Positions 1 through 6,567 of a stretch of DNA of 10,924 nucleotides are shown here, one piece after another; position 1 is the stretch's first letter; the number at the start of each line of letters is the position of its first letter. Where the stretch lies: NCBI GenBank assembly GCA_910587205.1, contig CAJULZ010000095.1, positions 1-10,924 on the forward strand. Direction: 5' to 3'. Source of the DNA: an uncultured Oscillospiraceae bacterium. GTDB lineage: Bacteria > Bacillota > Clostridia > Oscillospirales > Oscillospiraceae. Both the position numbers and the translations under genes were made by a program. The notes beneath the pieces were generated by a model. It saw only the letters and a list, made by a program, of their open reading frames with translations. It had not been told where the DNA came from and searched no databases.

Positions 1-499
1 TGTCGTACAGGCTGACAAACACGTGGCGCACCGCCTTGGACAGCCCCTCGTCCAGGGTGAAGCGGGCGCGGCCCCAGTCGCAGGACACGCCCAGCTTTTT
101 CTGCTGCTCCACGATGCGGCTGCCGTACTGGTGCTTCCAGTCCCACACCCGCTCCAAAAACTTCTCCCGGCCCAGGTCGTAGCGGCTCAGCCCCTGCGTC
201 TCCCGGAGGTTTTCCTCCACCTTGGCCTGGGTGGCGATGCCCGCGTGGTCGGTCCCGGGCACCCACAGCGCGGCGTAGCCCTGCATCCGCTTGAAGCGGA
301 TGAGGATGTCCTGGAGGGTGCAGTCCATGGCGTGGCCCATGTGGAGCTGGCCGGTGACGTTGGGGGGCGGCATGACGATGGTGAAGGGCTTTTTCCCGGG
401 GTCGCGCACGCCCCGGAAGCAGCCGTTCTCCTCCCAGGCCTTGTAGACGCGGCCCTCCACCTCCTGGGGCTCGTAGACCTTCGGCAGTTCCTTACGCAT
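1..499 (-). CDS. valS: Valyl-tRNA synthetase, N-terminal part (runs off the left edge)
   Basis: Class I aminoacyl-tRNA synthetase that charges tRNA-Val with valine in the cytoplasm. The 166 visible residues begin MRKELPKVYEPQEVEGRVYK. They contain PPPNVTG (residues 44-50) directly before the HIGH-type ATP-binding motif HMGH (53-56), then the ValRS-typical stretch around LWVPGTDHAGIATQ (79-91). The full protein is usually about 880 residues, so only about a fifth is here; the KMSKS loop, editing and anticodon-binding domains lie outside the window. The ATG at 497-499 is preceded by AAAAGGAG at 509-516, a good ribosome binding site, which fixes the start. A T-box leader with its own consensus promoter lies directly upstream, so expression should respond to uncharged tRNA-Val. 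Family assignment is secure from the motifs plus the T-box. Confidence 0.97.
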   Translation of the reverse strand, partial: MRKELPKVYEPQEVEGRVYKAWEENGCFRGVRDPGKKPFTIVMPPPNVTGQLHMGHAMDCTLQDILIRFKRMQGYAALWVPGTDHAGIATQAKVEENLRETQGLSRYDLGREKFLERVWDWKHQYGSRIVEQQKKLGVSCDWGRARFTLDEGLSKAVRHVFVSLYD

Positions 500-525
500 T
501 TGTCGACACTCCTTTTCCGGGGCGC

Positions 526-561
526 AAAAAATCGCCCCAAGCGTTTGCTCAGGGCGATTTT
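526..561 (-). terminator. T-box-controlled intrinsic terminator before valS
   Basis: On the minus strand, a 10-bp stem AAAATCGCCC / GGGCGATTTT (552-561 with 528-537) is extended by an inner AGC/GCT pairing. It is followed by a run of T on the minus strand (A at 526-531 on the plus strand). It lies between the T-box and the valS ribosome binding site, the position expected for the alternative terminator fold. Confidence 0.93.
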
Positions 562-759
562 ATCAAAAACCGCGGTACCACCTGAATTTCCCTTGCGGGA
601 CACTCGAACCCCTTAACGCGGGGGACGGCGGGGCTTACTTCCGGTTCGGCCCCGCGGCTCGGGGACCACTTCGCCCTCGCCCCGTTACGGCCTTCCACCA
701 ACCGGCCGCTCTCTGAAACGGGGGGGAGGGGTACTCTTTCCCTTCCACGCCTTTTATGG
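526..759 (-). promoter_or_regulatory. T-box leader of valS (tRNA-Val sensing riboswitch)
   Basis: Reading the minus strand, the leader shows GAGTACC near the base of stem I, then AGAGAG and GGTTGGTGGAA (distal stem I bulge and loop motifs). GAAGTGGTCCCCGAG, the specifier region, follows. The conserved antiterminator T-box AGGTGGTACCGCGG lies at 570-583, and an intrinsic terminator completes the leader. In the family, an uncharged tRNA pairs its anticodon with the specifier and its NCCA end with the TGGT of the T-box, stabilising the antiterminator. The specifier region holds two valine codons in a row, GUG (667-669) and GUC (664-666). By analogy with other leaders, in which the specifier sits just before the CC(C)GAG segment, GUC is the more likely one. 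The right boundary is set from the promoter. Confidence 0.95.
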
Positions 760-765
760 TCTTAT

Positions 766-794
766 AGTATAAAGGCCGGCGGGGGATTTGTCAA
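766..794 (-). promoter_or_regulatory. Sigma-A promoter of valS
   Basis: The minus strand has a perfect -35 TTGACA (789-794), a 17-nt spacer and -10 TATACT (766-771). Transcription would begin near 759, just before stem I of the T-box. The -35 hexamer lies only 7 nt beyond the stop codon of the upstream secreted-protein gene. Confidence 0.9.
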
Positions 795-801
795 GAGGGG
801 G

Positions 802-1167
802 TCAGGAGAGTTCGCCGCCCAGGCTCATGCCGGTATACTCGTGGGTGCAGATACGGCCCATATTTACTCGTTTCTGATAGATTGGGGTGTAGTTGTACTG
901 ACTGCAGAATGTATTGCTACAGCTCATCGTAGCGGAATATACAGCGATCAGGTCGCCATCCCAGCAGCCCTCCCAGTTGTGGCTGCATTTTACTCTGTTA
1001 TCCAGTTCAAAACCTATCCAATCGCCAAGGCGCTCTTCATATGTTCCGATTCCGCAGAACGGACACTCATTGGGATCCCCATCACGGAGCGCAAAGGCTG
1101 GGGCGGTCAGGGAAAGCGGCATAACGGCGGCGAGCAGGGCAACGGTCAGTTTTCTCAGCTTTTTCAT
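802..1167 (-). CDS. Small secreted Cys-rich protein of unknown function
   Basis: A 121-residue protein I do not recognise. It begins MKKLRKLTVALLAAVMPLSL, a typical Sec signal peptide (basic n-region, hydrophobic core, cleavage probably after APAFA), so it should be exported. The mature part of about 97 residues has seven cysteines: a CPFCG knuckle (CxxC) near the N-terminus, then CSHNWEGC, MSC, FC and ICTHEY. This recalls a zinc-ribbon-like or disulphide-bonded small domain, but no catalytic motif is evident. Start choice: GAAGGAGA lies about 8 nt upstream of the ATG at 1165-1167. A start 11 codons further upstream is possible but would put a KKKKERPE stretch before the signal and has no comparable ribosome binding site. 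The base composition looks less GC-rich than neighbouring genes (line 841-900 is about 47% GC). It lies 59 nt downstream of the anti-sigma gene on the same strand and could be part of that operon. Confidence 0.75.
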   Translation of the reverse strand: MKKLRKLTVALLAAVMPLSLTAPAFALRDGDPNECPFCGIGTYEERLGDWIGFELDNRVKCSHNWEGCWDGDLIAVYSATMSCSNTFCSQYNYTPIYQKRVNMGRICTHEYTGMSLGGELS

Positions 1168-1198
1168 TTCGGGCCTCTCCTTCTTCTTTTTTATAAGC

Positions 1199-1216
1199 AC
1201 GCAAATTACTTTGCGT
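1199..1216. other. Short perfect hairpin between anti-sigma and secreted-protein genes
   Basis: ACGCAAA (1199-1205) pairs with TTTGCGT (1210-1216) around the loop TTAC. It lies in the 59-nt gap between the two minus-strand genes. No T-run follows it on either strand, so it is not a convincing terminator; it could be a processing or mRNA-stability element. Confidence 0.4.
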
Positions 1217-1226
1217 CACTTACCCG

Positions 1227-2087
1227 TTATGAATAGGCGTCCAGAATTTCCTTAATGATGCGCACCATCTCATCCTTGTCGTCATGGGCTGTGATCAAAT
1301 GGAAGTTAGCGCCGTTCAGCTGAAAAAGAGTTTGGCATGAGACCGAGCTGTCGGGGTGCGATCCGGTATAGGCGGTGACGATAACGGCCTGGAGGCCGGA
1401 GGGGGTGACATAGGTTTCGGTTACCGGCATTTCATGGTTTTGAAATATGGCGCCGGGGCCTCTGCCGGAGGACGACTCCTGGGTGAAGATGCCCGCATAA
1501 ACCCCCAGACGAAATTCGCGGGAGTCATCGAGCACAAGCTGGTACTCGGAGTGAAGGTTAATCATGGGTGCCTCCATCAACCCACGAAAAGAGACAAAGC
1601 AGTTGGCCTCGTCCATCTTGATTCCGTACTGTTTGTCCTCAAGAGACCAGGGGATGGGTTCCATACGGTCCAGCACGGGGTTGTCGGCAATCTCCACGCC
1701 CAAAAATTCCTCTGCGTCGGCCCAGCTGTCGAAGCCCTTATATTGGGGCAGATAGGTGGAGGAATAAGGAAACTCCTGGGCCTCCTGGGAGAATTGATCC
1801 ATGGGGATATAGGGGGAACCATCGGAAGCGGTGTTTACCTCCGCATAGGAGGATTTCGTGCCGTTCACATGGGTGGTGGGATAGAACTTGACATCGGACA
1901 CCCTGATCCACCCGTTTGCCACGGCGGCCGCGCCTGTCCCCACCAGGACCAGGCACAGGCAGGCGGCGATGAGGCCCGCCCGGGCAAGCCGGGGGATCCG
2001 CCGCCCGGCGGGGGCCTGGAGGGCGGCCTCCTCCACCAGCTCGAGGTCGAGGGCGCTCATCAATTCCAATACTTGCTCTTTTTTCAT
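1227..2087 (-). CDS. Membrane-anchored anti-sigma-like protein with extracytoplasmic sensor domain
   Basis: A 286-residue protein. Residues 1-30 form an acidic N-terminal cytoplasmic segment (MKKEQVLELMSALDLELVEEAA), the kind of short helix that clostridial anti-sigma proteins use to bind their sigma factor. Residues about 37-57 are one hydrophobic membrane helix, and about 225 residues follow outside. The extracytoplasmic part has a segment around FDSWADAEEFLGVEIADNPVLD and a C-terminal segment TLFQLNGANFHLITAHDDKDEMVRIIKEIL. Both resemble the DUF4367-like domains of Firmicutes sigma regulators. I infer that it sequesters the partner sigma factor at the membrane until an unknown envelope signal arrives. 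The ATG at 2085-2087 overlaps the sigma stop codon (ATGA), and AGGAGGG lies about 6 nt upstream, so the pair is probably translationally coupled. The reading frame stays open 137 codons further upstream, but that stretch is only a shadow of the sigma gene. Confidence 0.82.
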   Translation of the reverse strand: MKKEQVLELMSALDLELVEEAALQAPAGRRIPRLARAGLIAACLCLVLVGTGAAAVANGWIRVSDVKFYPTTHVNGTKSSYAEVNTASDGSPYIPMDQFSQEAQEFPYSSTYLPQYKGFDSWADAEEFLGVEIADNPVLDRMEPIPWSLEDKQYGIKMDEANCFVSFRGLMEAPMINLHSEYQLVLDDSREFRLGVYAGIFTQESSSGRGPGAIFQNHEMPVTETYVTPSGLQAVIVTAYTGSHPDSSVSCQTLFQLNGANFHLITAHDDKDEMVRIIKEILDAYS

Positions 2088-2632
2088 AAGTAACCCTCCT
2101 TTTTCAGATGTTCGCGCAGCCTGTTCCGGGTGCGGAACAGGGCGCTTTTCGTTTTGCTCACGCTCCAGCCCAGGAGGCGGGCGGTCTGCTCCACCGTGTC
2201 GGCGTACCAGTACCGCCGGACAAAGAGGATGCGCACGTCCTTGGGCTGGGCGCGTAAAAAATCGTTGACGGCCTGGGCCAAGGCGCGGTACTCCGCCGTC
2301 CCCTCCGGGCTGTCCCCCGGGGGAAGGCAGGAGGCCAGCTCCAGCGCGGCCTCGTCCACGGTGGGCGGGCGGCGGCTGTTTTCCCTGCCCATGGCCAGGG
2401 CGCGGTTGCGGACGATGGCGGCCAGCCAGCCCCGGAAGCGCTCCGGCCGCGCGGGGGGGATGGCCCGCCACACGGCCAGGAAGCAGTCGTTCAGGCATTC
2501 GTCCACGTCCCTGGGGTCGGCCAAGAGCTGGGCGGCGACGGCGCGGCAGTAGGGGCCATATTGTCCGGACAGGGCGGCCACCGCCGCGGGGTCGCGGGTG
2601 GAGAACAGTTCAATGAGCTCCTGGTCGGTCAT
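2084..2632 (-). CDS. Sigma-70 family (ECF-type) RNA polymerase sigma factor
   Basis: A 182-residue protein, the usual length of an ECF sigma factor. Region 2 spans about residues 15-85 (ADPRDVDECLNDCFLAVWRAI, then FRGWLAAIVRNRALAMGREN), for core polymerase and -10 binding. Region 4 spans about 125-178 (ILFVRRYWYADTVEQTARLLGWSVSKTKSALFRTRNRLREHL), a helix-turn-helix for the -35. There is no region 1 or 3. Start choice: AAGGAGG lies 7 nt before the ATG at 2630-2632. The frame is open 28 codons further upstream, but that extension would cover the candidate promoter and is rejected. The gene overlaps its putative anti-sigma partner by 4 nt. A candidate ECF promoter just upstream suggests autoregulation. 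Which subgroup it belongs to and what signal it answers cannot be told from the sequence. Confidence 0.9.
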   Translation of the reverse strand: MTDQELIELFSTRDPAAVAALSGQYGPYCRAVAAQLLADPRDVDECLNDCFLAVWRAIPPARPERFRGWLAAIVRNRALAMGRENSRRPPTVDEAALELASCLPPGDSPEGTAEYRALAQAVNDFLRAQPKDVRILFVRRYWYADTVEQTARLLGWSVSKTKSALFRTRNRLREHLKKEGYL

Positions 2633-2673
2633 GGCATCGCCTCCTTGAGTTGGACTGGAAACCGGTTTCACTT

Positions 2674-2704
2674 CTATAGAGTGCCCAGGCGGGGGGATGG
2701 TTGC
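2674..2704 (-). promoter_or_regulatory. Candidate autoregulatory ECF-type promoter of the sigma/anti-sigma operon
   Basis: The minus strand reads GCAACC (2699-2704), a 16-nt spacer, then ACTCTATAG (2674-2682). An AAC-containing -35 with about 16 nt to a CTC/GTC-type -10 is the general layout of ECF promoters. It sits 42 nt upstream of the sigma start and just after the htpG terminator. No sigma-A promoter is apparent in this short gap. The assignment is by pattern only. Confidence 0.5.
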
Positions 2705-2714
2705 GGGAGTTGGC

Positions 2715-2745
2715 AAAAAAATCCCCCGCCGTGGGGCGGGGGATT
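2715..2745 (-). terminator. Intrinsic terminator of htpG
   Basis: On the minus strand, AATCCCCCGCC (2735-2745) pairs with GGCGGGGGATT (2720-2730) around a 4-nt loop, followed by a T-run (A at 2715-2721 on the plus strand). It starts about 10 nt after the htpG stop codon and insulates htpG from the sigma operon. Confidence 0.95.
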
Positions 2746-2755
2746 GGGGGAGGGG

Positions 2756-4669
2756 TCAGTTCATCAGGGAACAGACGAGCTCGGTATAGGCGGCGGGGTC
2801 GTCGATGGGCAGGCCCGCGATGAGCAGGGCCTGGTGGTAGAGCACCTGGGCGTACTTGGCGGCCCGATCCTTTTCGCCGCCGTCCAAGGCGGCCTTCAGC
2901 GCCCCGAAGGGGGCGGAGTCCACGTTGAGCTCCAGCACCCGCTGGGCCTTCATGCCGCCCATGGCGGAGGGACCCTCCATTTTGGCGAAGTATTTCTCCA
3001 TCTCCAGGGACATGGGGCCGTCCGCGGTCATGCACACCGGGGCGGTCTTGAGGATCTTGGACACCCGCACCTCGTGGACGCGCTCGCCCAGGGTCTCCTT
3101 CACGAAGTCCAGCACGGGCTTGGCGTCCTCGGCCTGCTTTTCCTGGGCGGCCTTCTCCTCGTCGGTCTCGGGCAGGGCGTCCGGGTCGGACACGGATTTC
3201 AGCTTCTTCCCCGACACCTCGGCCAAGGCGTTCATGACGAACTCGTCCACCTCCTCGGTGAGGTAGAGGATCTCCCAGCCCTTGTCGGCGATGCGCTCCA
3301 CCTGGGGCAGGCGGGCGGCCTGGTCGGCGGAATCGGCGCAGACATAGTAGATAAACTCCTGGCCCTCGCCCATGCGCTCCACGTACTCGGACAGGCTGGC
3401 CGGTTTGGACTCTTTGCTGGTGGTGAACAGCAGCAGGTCCTGGAGCAGCTCCTTTTTCGCGCCGTAGTTGTCCACCACGCTGTACTTGAGCTGGCGGCCG
3501 AAGGCGGCGTAGAACTTCTCGTACTTCTCCCGGTCGTCCTTCATGAGCTTGGCCAGCTCGTTTTTGATCTTTTTCTCCAGGGCGGCGGCGATGATCTTCA
3601 GTTGGCGGTCATGCTGGAGCAGTTCCCGGGAGATGTTCAGGGAGAAGTCGGGGGAGTCCACCACGCCCTTCACGAAGCGGAAGCAGTCAGGCAGCAGGTC
3701 GGCGCACTTGTCCATGATGAGCACGCCGGAGGAGTAGAGCTGGAGGCCCTTTTCGTACTCCCGGGTGTAGAAGTCGTAGGGGGTGGCGGAGGGGACGAAC
3801 ATCAGGGCCTTGAAGGTGACGGTGCCCTCGGAGGAGGAGGTGATGGTGGCCAGGGGGGCCTGCCAGTCGCCGAACTTCTCCTGGTAGAAGCGGTCGTACT
3901 CCTCCTGCTTCACCTTGGAGCGGGGCCGCTGCCACAGGGGGACCATGGAGTTGATGGTCTTTTCCTCCACCACCGTCTCCCACTCGGGCTTGTAGTCGTC
4001 TCCGGCGTCCTCCGGTTTTTCCTTCTGGCGGTAGTCCTCCACCTCCATGCGGATGGGGTGGCGGATGTAGTCGGAGTATTTCTTGATGAGGGATTGCAGG
4101 CGGCCCGTCTCCAGGTACTCGCCGTAGTTCTCGTCCTCGGTGTCCGGCTTAATGCGCATGATGACGTCGGTGCCCGGCGCGTCCTTTTCGCACTGGGTGA
4201 TGGTGTAGCCGTCCGCGCCGGAGGACTTCCAGCAGTGGGCGGTGTCCTCCCCGTGGCGGCGGGTGATCACCGTCACCTCGTCGGCCACCATGAAAGCGGA
4301 GTAGAAGCCCACGCCGAACTGGCCGATGATGTCGGCGGCGCTGTCCTTCTCCATGTCCTCCTTGAACTTGAGGGAGCCGCTGCGGGCGATGGTGCCCAGG
4401 TTTTTCTCCAGCTCGTCCTCGCTCATGCCCACGCCGTTGTCGGATACGGTGAGGGTGCGCTCCCCCTTGTCCGGGGTGACGGTGATGCGCAGGTCGCCCC
4501 GCTTGGTTTTCACCGTGTCATCGGTGAGGGAGAGGTAGGCCAGCTTGTCGATGGCATCGCTGGCGTTGGAGATGATCTCACGGAGGAAAATCTCCTTGTG
4601 GGTGTAGATGGAGTTGATCATCAGGTCCATCAGGCGCTTGGATTCCGCTTTGAACTGCTTCTTTGCCAT
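2756..4669 (-). CDS. htpG: Chaperone protein HtpG (Hsp90)
   Basis: A cytosolic ATP-dependent dimeric chaperone of 637 residues, close to the bacterial norm of about 620-640. The N-terminal GHKL ATPase motifs are intact: E31/N35/D38 in EIISNASDAI, D77-G81 in SDNGVGM, GTIARSGSLKF (92-102) and the lid region IGQFGVGFYSAFMVAD (115-130). The middle domain carries the LNISRELLQ segment, with the conserved arginine that contacts ATP. The C-terminal dimerisation region follows. Start choice: ATG at 4667-4669, with GAGGTG at 4678-4683. The gene is monocistronic, between its own promoter and a strong terminator, and a perfect CIRCE operator overlaps the transcription start. It is therefore expected to be under HrcA repression and induced by heat or protein-folding stress. 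It is divergent from murA. Nothing suggests truncation. Confidence 0.98.
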   Translation of the reverse strand: MAKKQFKAESKRLMDLMINSIYTHKEIFLREIISNASDAIDKLAYLSLTDDTVKTKRGDLRITVTPDKGERTLTVSDNGVGMSEDELEKNLGTIARSGSLKFKEDMEKDSAADIIGQFGVGFYSAFMVADEVTVITRRHGEDTAHCWKSSGADGYTITQCEKDAPGTDVIMRIKPDTEDENYGEYLETGRLQSLIKKYSDYIRHPIRMEVEDYRQKEKPEDAGDDYKPEWETVVEEKTINSMVPLWQRPRSKVKQEEYDRFYQEKFGDWQAPLATITSSSEGTVTFKALMFVPSATPYDFYTREYEKGLQLYSSGVLIMDKCADLLPDCFRFVKGVVDSPDFSLNISRELLQHDRQLKIIAAALEKKIKNELAKLMKDDREKYEKFYAAFGRQLKYSVVDNYGAKKELLQDLLLFTTSKESKPASLSEYVERMGEGQEFIYYVCADSADQAARLPQVERIADKGWEILYLTEEVDEFVMNALAEVSGKKLKSVSDPDALPETDEEKAAQEKQAEDAKPVLDFVKETLGERVHEVRVSKILKTAPVCMTADGPMSLEMEKYFAKMEGPSAMGGMKAQRVLELNVDSAPFGALKAALDGGEKDRAAKYAQVLYHQALLIAGLPIDDPAAYTELVCSLMN

Positions 4670-4716
4670 GGTTTGCGCACCTCATTTTATATAAAATATT
4701 CAAGTAAAACGTGGGG

Positions 4717-4743
4717 TTAGCACTCTTGATGCTTGAGTGCTAA
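4717..4743. promoter_or_regulatory. CIRCE operator (HrcA binding site) upstream of htpG
   Basis: TTAGCACTC, a 9-nt spacer, then GAGTGCTAA: both arms match the CIRCE consensus with no mismatch. It begins 4 nt downstream of the htpG -10 box, so bound HrcA would block initiation. It lies about 48 nt before the htpG start codon. Confidence 0.98.
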
Positions 4744-4747
4744 CCGT

Positions 4748-4776
4748 ATGATAATACGAAACGCGGGATATTGCAA
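4748..4776 (-). promoter_or_regulatory. Sigma-A promoter of htpG
   Basis: The minus strand has -35 TTGCAA (4771-4776), a 17-nt spacer and -10 TATCAT (4748-4753). The start site would fall inside or at the edge of the CIRCE palindrome. Confidence 0.85.
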
Positions 4777-4970
4777 GGGAGTTTGCAAAAAATTCACAAT
4801 TTTGCGGAAGAGGGCGGCGGAAAAGGAGCACAACAAGGCGGCGGACGGGAGTTTTGCGGAATATCCGGGCCAAAGCGGGGGCAGAATAGGCTTAGACAAC
4901 GGGGAAGGCGGCTGGAAAAATTTTGACAAGGCTTTGGGAGGGCCTGGGAAGTTTTTTGGAAAAGTTTCGG
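4777..4970. other. Non-coding spacer between divergent htpG and murA promoters
   Basis: About 190 nt, purine-rich on the plus strand. A possible 83-codon frame on the plus strand (from 4733) starts inside the CIRCE palindrome, has no ribosome binding site and resembles nothing, so it is not called. A lone TTGACA (4924-4929) has no matching -10 at the right distance. I see no gene or structured RNA here. Confidence 0.6.
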
Positions 4971-4999
4971 TTGCCTTTACTTAGGATAGGTGGTATAAT
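4971..4999 (+). promoter_or_regulatory. murA: Sigma-A promoter of murA with extended -10
   Basis: The plus strand has -35 TTGCCT (4971-4976), a 17-nt spacer and a perfect -10 TATAAT (4994-4999) preceded by TGG, an extended -10. Transcription would start near 5006, leaving about 130 nt of untranslated leader before murA. Confidence 0.9.
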
Positions 5000-5005
5000 A
5001 TGCTG

Positions 5006-5138
5006 ATGGGAAAGCGTGACAACGACCGGGCAGGCCCTGCGAGGCCTGCGTCCTCCCCCTACTATGATTTTTACAGCGGGACCGTCCGGCCCCCTTTTAC
5101 AAGTATGCCGGCTTTGGCCGGGAATCAGAGGTGCTGAT
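5006..5138 (+). other. Long 5' leader of murA with a hairpin
   Basis: The inferred untranslated leader contains the perfect 7-bp hairpin GCAGGCC (5030-5036) / GGCCTGC (5043-5049). Nearer the start codon is a small CCGGC-TTTG-GCCGG stem (about 5108-5121). I recognise no known riboswitch class and no T-run terminator. An in-frame ATG at 5016 would extend MurA by 41 residues, but the encoded segment does not look like MurA. Confidence 0.4.
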
Positions 5139-6437
5139 TTGAAAAAGTATGTGATTCATGGCGGGAGACCGCTTTATGGTAAGGTAGAAATCAGCGGCGC
5201 GAAAAACGCCGCCGTAGGCATTATCCCCGCCGCCCTGCTGGTGGAGGGCCCTTGCCGCATTGAAAATATCCCCGAGATTAGCGATGTAGATCTGCTGCTG
5301 GACATTTTGAAGGAGCTGGGCGGCAAGGTGCGGGTGATCAACCGCACCACTGTGGAGGTGGACTGCTCCGGTGTGCGCTGCCAGACGGTGCCCTATGACA
5401 AGGGGCGGAAGCTGCGGGCCAGCTATTACCTTCTGGGGGCCATGCTGGGCCGGTTCGGCCAGGCGGAAGTGCCCCTGCCCGGCGGGTGCGACTTCGGCAG
5501 CCGCCCCATCGACCAGCACCTGAAGGGCTTTGCCGCCCTGGGGGCCGAGGTGGAGGTGGAGAAGGGCTATATGTGCGCCCAGGCCAGGGACGGGCGCATG
5601 AAGGGCAGCCAGATCTACCTGGATGTGGCCAGCGTGGGGGCCACCATGAATCTGATGCTGGCCGCAGTGCTGGCGAAGGGCACCACTGTCATTGAAAATA
5701 CCGCCAAAGAGCCCCATATTGTGGACTTGGCAAACTTTTTGAATTCCATGGGGGCGGACATCACCGGCGCGGGCACCGACGTGATCAAGATCCGGGGTGT
5801 GGACAAGCTGCGGGGCGGGGAGTACTCCATCATCCCCGACCAGATCGAGGCGGGCACCTATATGGCCGCCGTGGCCGCCGCCGGGGGCGAGGTGCGGGTG
5901 TGCAACATCATCCCCAAGCATATGGAGTGCATCACCGCCAAGCTGGTGGAGATGGGCGCCGAGGTGGAGGAGGAGGGGGATTCCCTCATCGTCCGCCGCC
6001 ATGGCCCCCTTCAGCGCACCAATATCAAAACCATGTTTTACCCCGGATTCCCCACCGATATGCATCCCCAGATCGCCGCCGTGCTCTGTTTGGCGAAGGG
6101 CACCAGCGTCATCACCGAGGGCGTGTGGGACAACCGGTACCGCTACACCGAGGAGTTCCGCCGCCTGGGGGCCAAAATCCAGGTGGACGGCAAGATCGCC
6201 ATCATCGAGGGGGTGGAGCGGCTCACCGGCGCGCCCATGGAGGCCTGCGACCTGCGGGCGGGGGCGGCGATGATCGTGGCCGGGCTGGCCGCCCAGGGCA
6301 CCAGCGAGATCTCCAACGTGAAGCACATCGAGCGGGGCTATGAGAACATCATCGGCAAGCTGTCCGGCATTGGGGCGGACATCCGGGTGGTGGAAGTGCC
6401 CGACCCCGAACGGGGGAAGGTCTCGGCGGCGGGATAG
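5139..6437 (+). CDS. murA: UDP-N-acetylglucosamine 1-carboxyvinyltransferase (MurA)
   Basis: First committed step of peptidoglycan synthesis: transfers enolpyruvate from PEP to UDP-GlcNAc in the cytoplasm. It has 432 residues, the normal size for MurA (about 420-435). Key residues are present: K22-N23 in SGAKNAAV, the active-site loop PLPGGCDFGSRPID with Cys117 (the residue alkylated by fosfomycin), and D307 in GFPTDMHPQ. Start choice: TTG at 5139-5141, with GAGGTG 5 nt upstream, gives the family-typical beginning M-KKYVIHGGRPLYGKVEISGAKN. The ATG at 5016 adds an unrelated leader peptide. It is the first gene of a co-directional series (murA, WalJ-like, rlmH), but a 392-nt repeat-filled gap with a terminator-like hairpin separates it from the next gene. 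The TAG stop lies inside the first repeat module. Many Firmicutes have two murA paralogues; which one this is cannot be told here. Confidence 0.97.
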   Translation: MKKYVIHGGRPLYGKVEISGAKNAAVGIIPAALLVEGPCRIENIPEISDVDLLLDILKELGGKVRVINRTTVEVDCSGVRCQTVPYDKGRKLRASYYLLGAMLGRFGQAEVPLPGGCDFGSRPIDQHLKGFAALGAEVEVEKGYMCAQARDGRMKGSQIYLDVASVGATMNLMLAAVLAKGTTVIENTAKEPHIVDLANFLNSMGADITGAGTDVIKIRGVDKLRGGEYSIIPDQIEAGTYMAAVAAAGGEVRVCNIIPKHMECITAKLVEMGAEVEEEGDSLIVRRHGPLQRTNIKTMFYPGFPTDMHPQIAAVLCLAKGTSVITEGVWDNRYRYTEEFRRLGAKIQVDGKIAIIEGVERLTGAPMEACDLRAGAAMIVAGLAAQGTSEISNVKHIERGYENIIGKLSGIGADIRVVEVPDPERGKVSAAG

Positions 6438-6564
6438 CGCGACGATAGACGCGCAGGGGAGCTTGGAGCGGAGCGAAGCCGAGCGGAGGGGCGCTGTGCG
6501 CCCCGAAGACCAGGCTGAGCCGGAGCGAAAGCGACCCGGCCGCGCGTCCAATCGGAGCGTGAAT
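6434..6564 (+). repeat. Modular intergenic repeat, unit 1 (subfamily B)
   Basis: 131-nt module bounded by ATAGCGCG (6434-6441) and AGCGTGAAT (6556-6564). It contains the murA stop codon in its first 4 nt. Internal pairings are GACGCGC (6448-6454) with GCGCGTC (6541-6547) and a GGGGCGC-TGT-GCGCCCC hairpin near 6496-6512. It shares GCTTGGAGCGGAGCGAAG (6461-6478) with unit 5, one mismatch, which defines a second subfamily. Confidence 0.8.
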
Positions 6565-6567
6565 AAG

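Noticed and set aside
23..616. 197-codon plus-strand frame opposite valS and its T-box
   Set aside because: The minus strand encodes clear ValRS motifs and the T-box; the frame crosses the terminator hairpin.
2561..4720. 719-codon open frame on the plus strand antisense to htpG
   Set aside because: It is a shadow of htpG in GC-rich DNA: low-complexity G/V/L/H-rich translation, no ribosome binding site and no recognisable domain.
4924..4929. TTGACA as a second murA promoter
   Set aside because: No TATAAT-like hexamer lies 16-18 nt downstream on the plus strand.
4733..4984. Small plus-strand ORF of 83 codons between htpG and murA
   Set aside because: It starts within the CIRCE palindrome, has no ribosome binding site, overlaps the murA promoter and resembles no protein I know.
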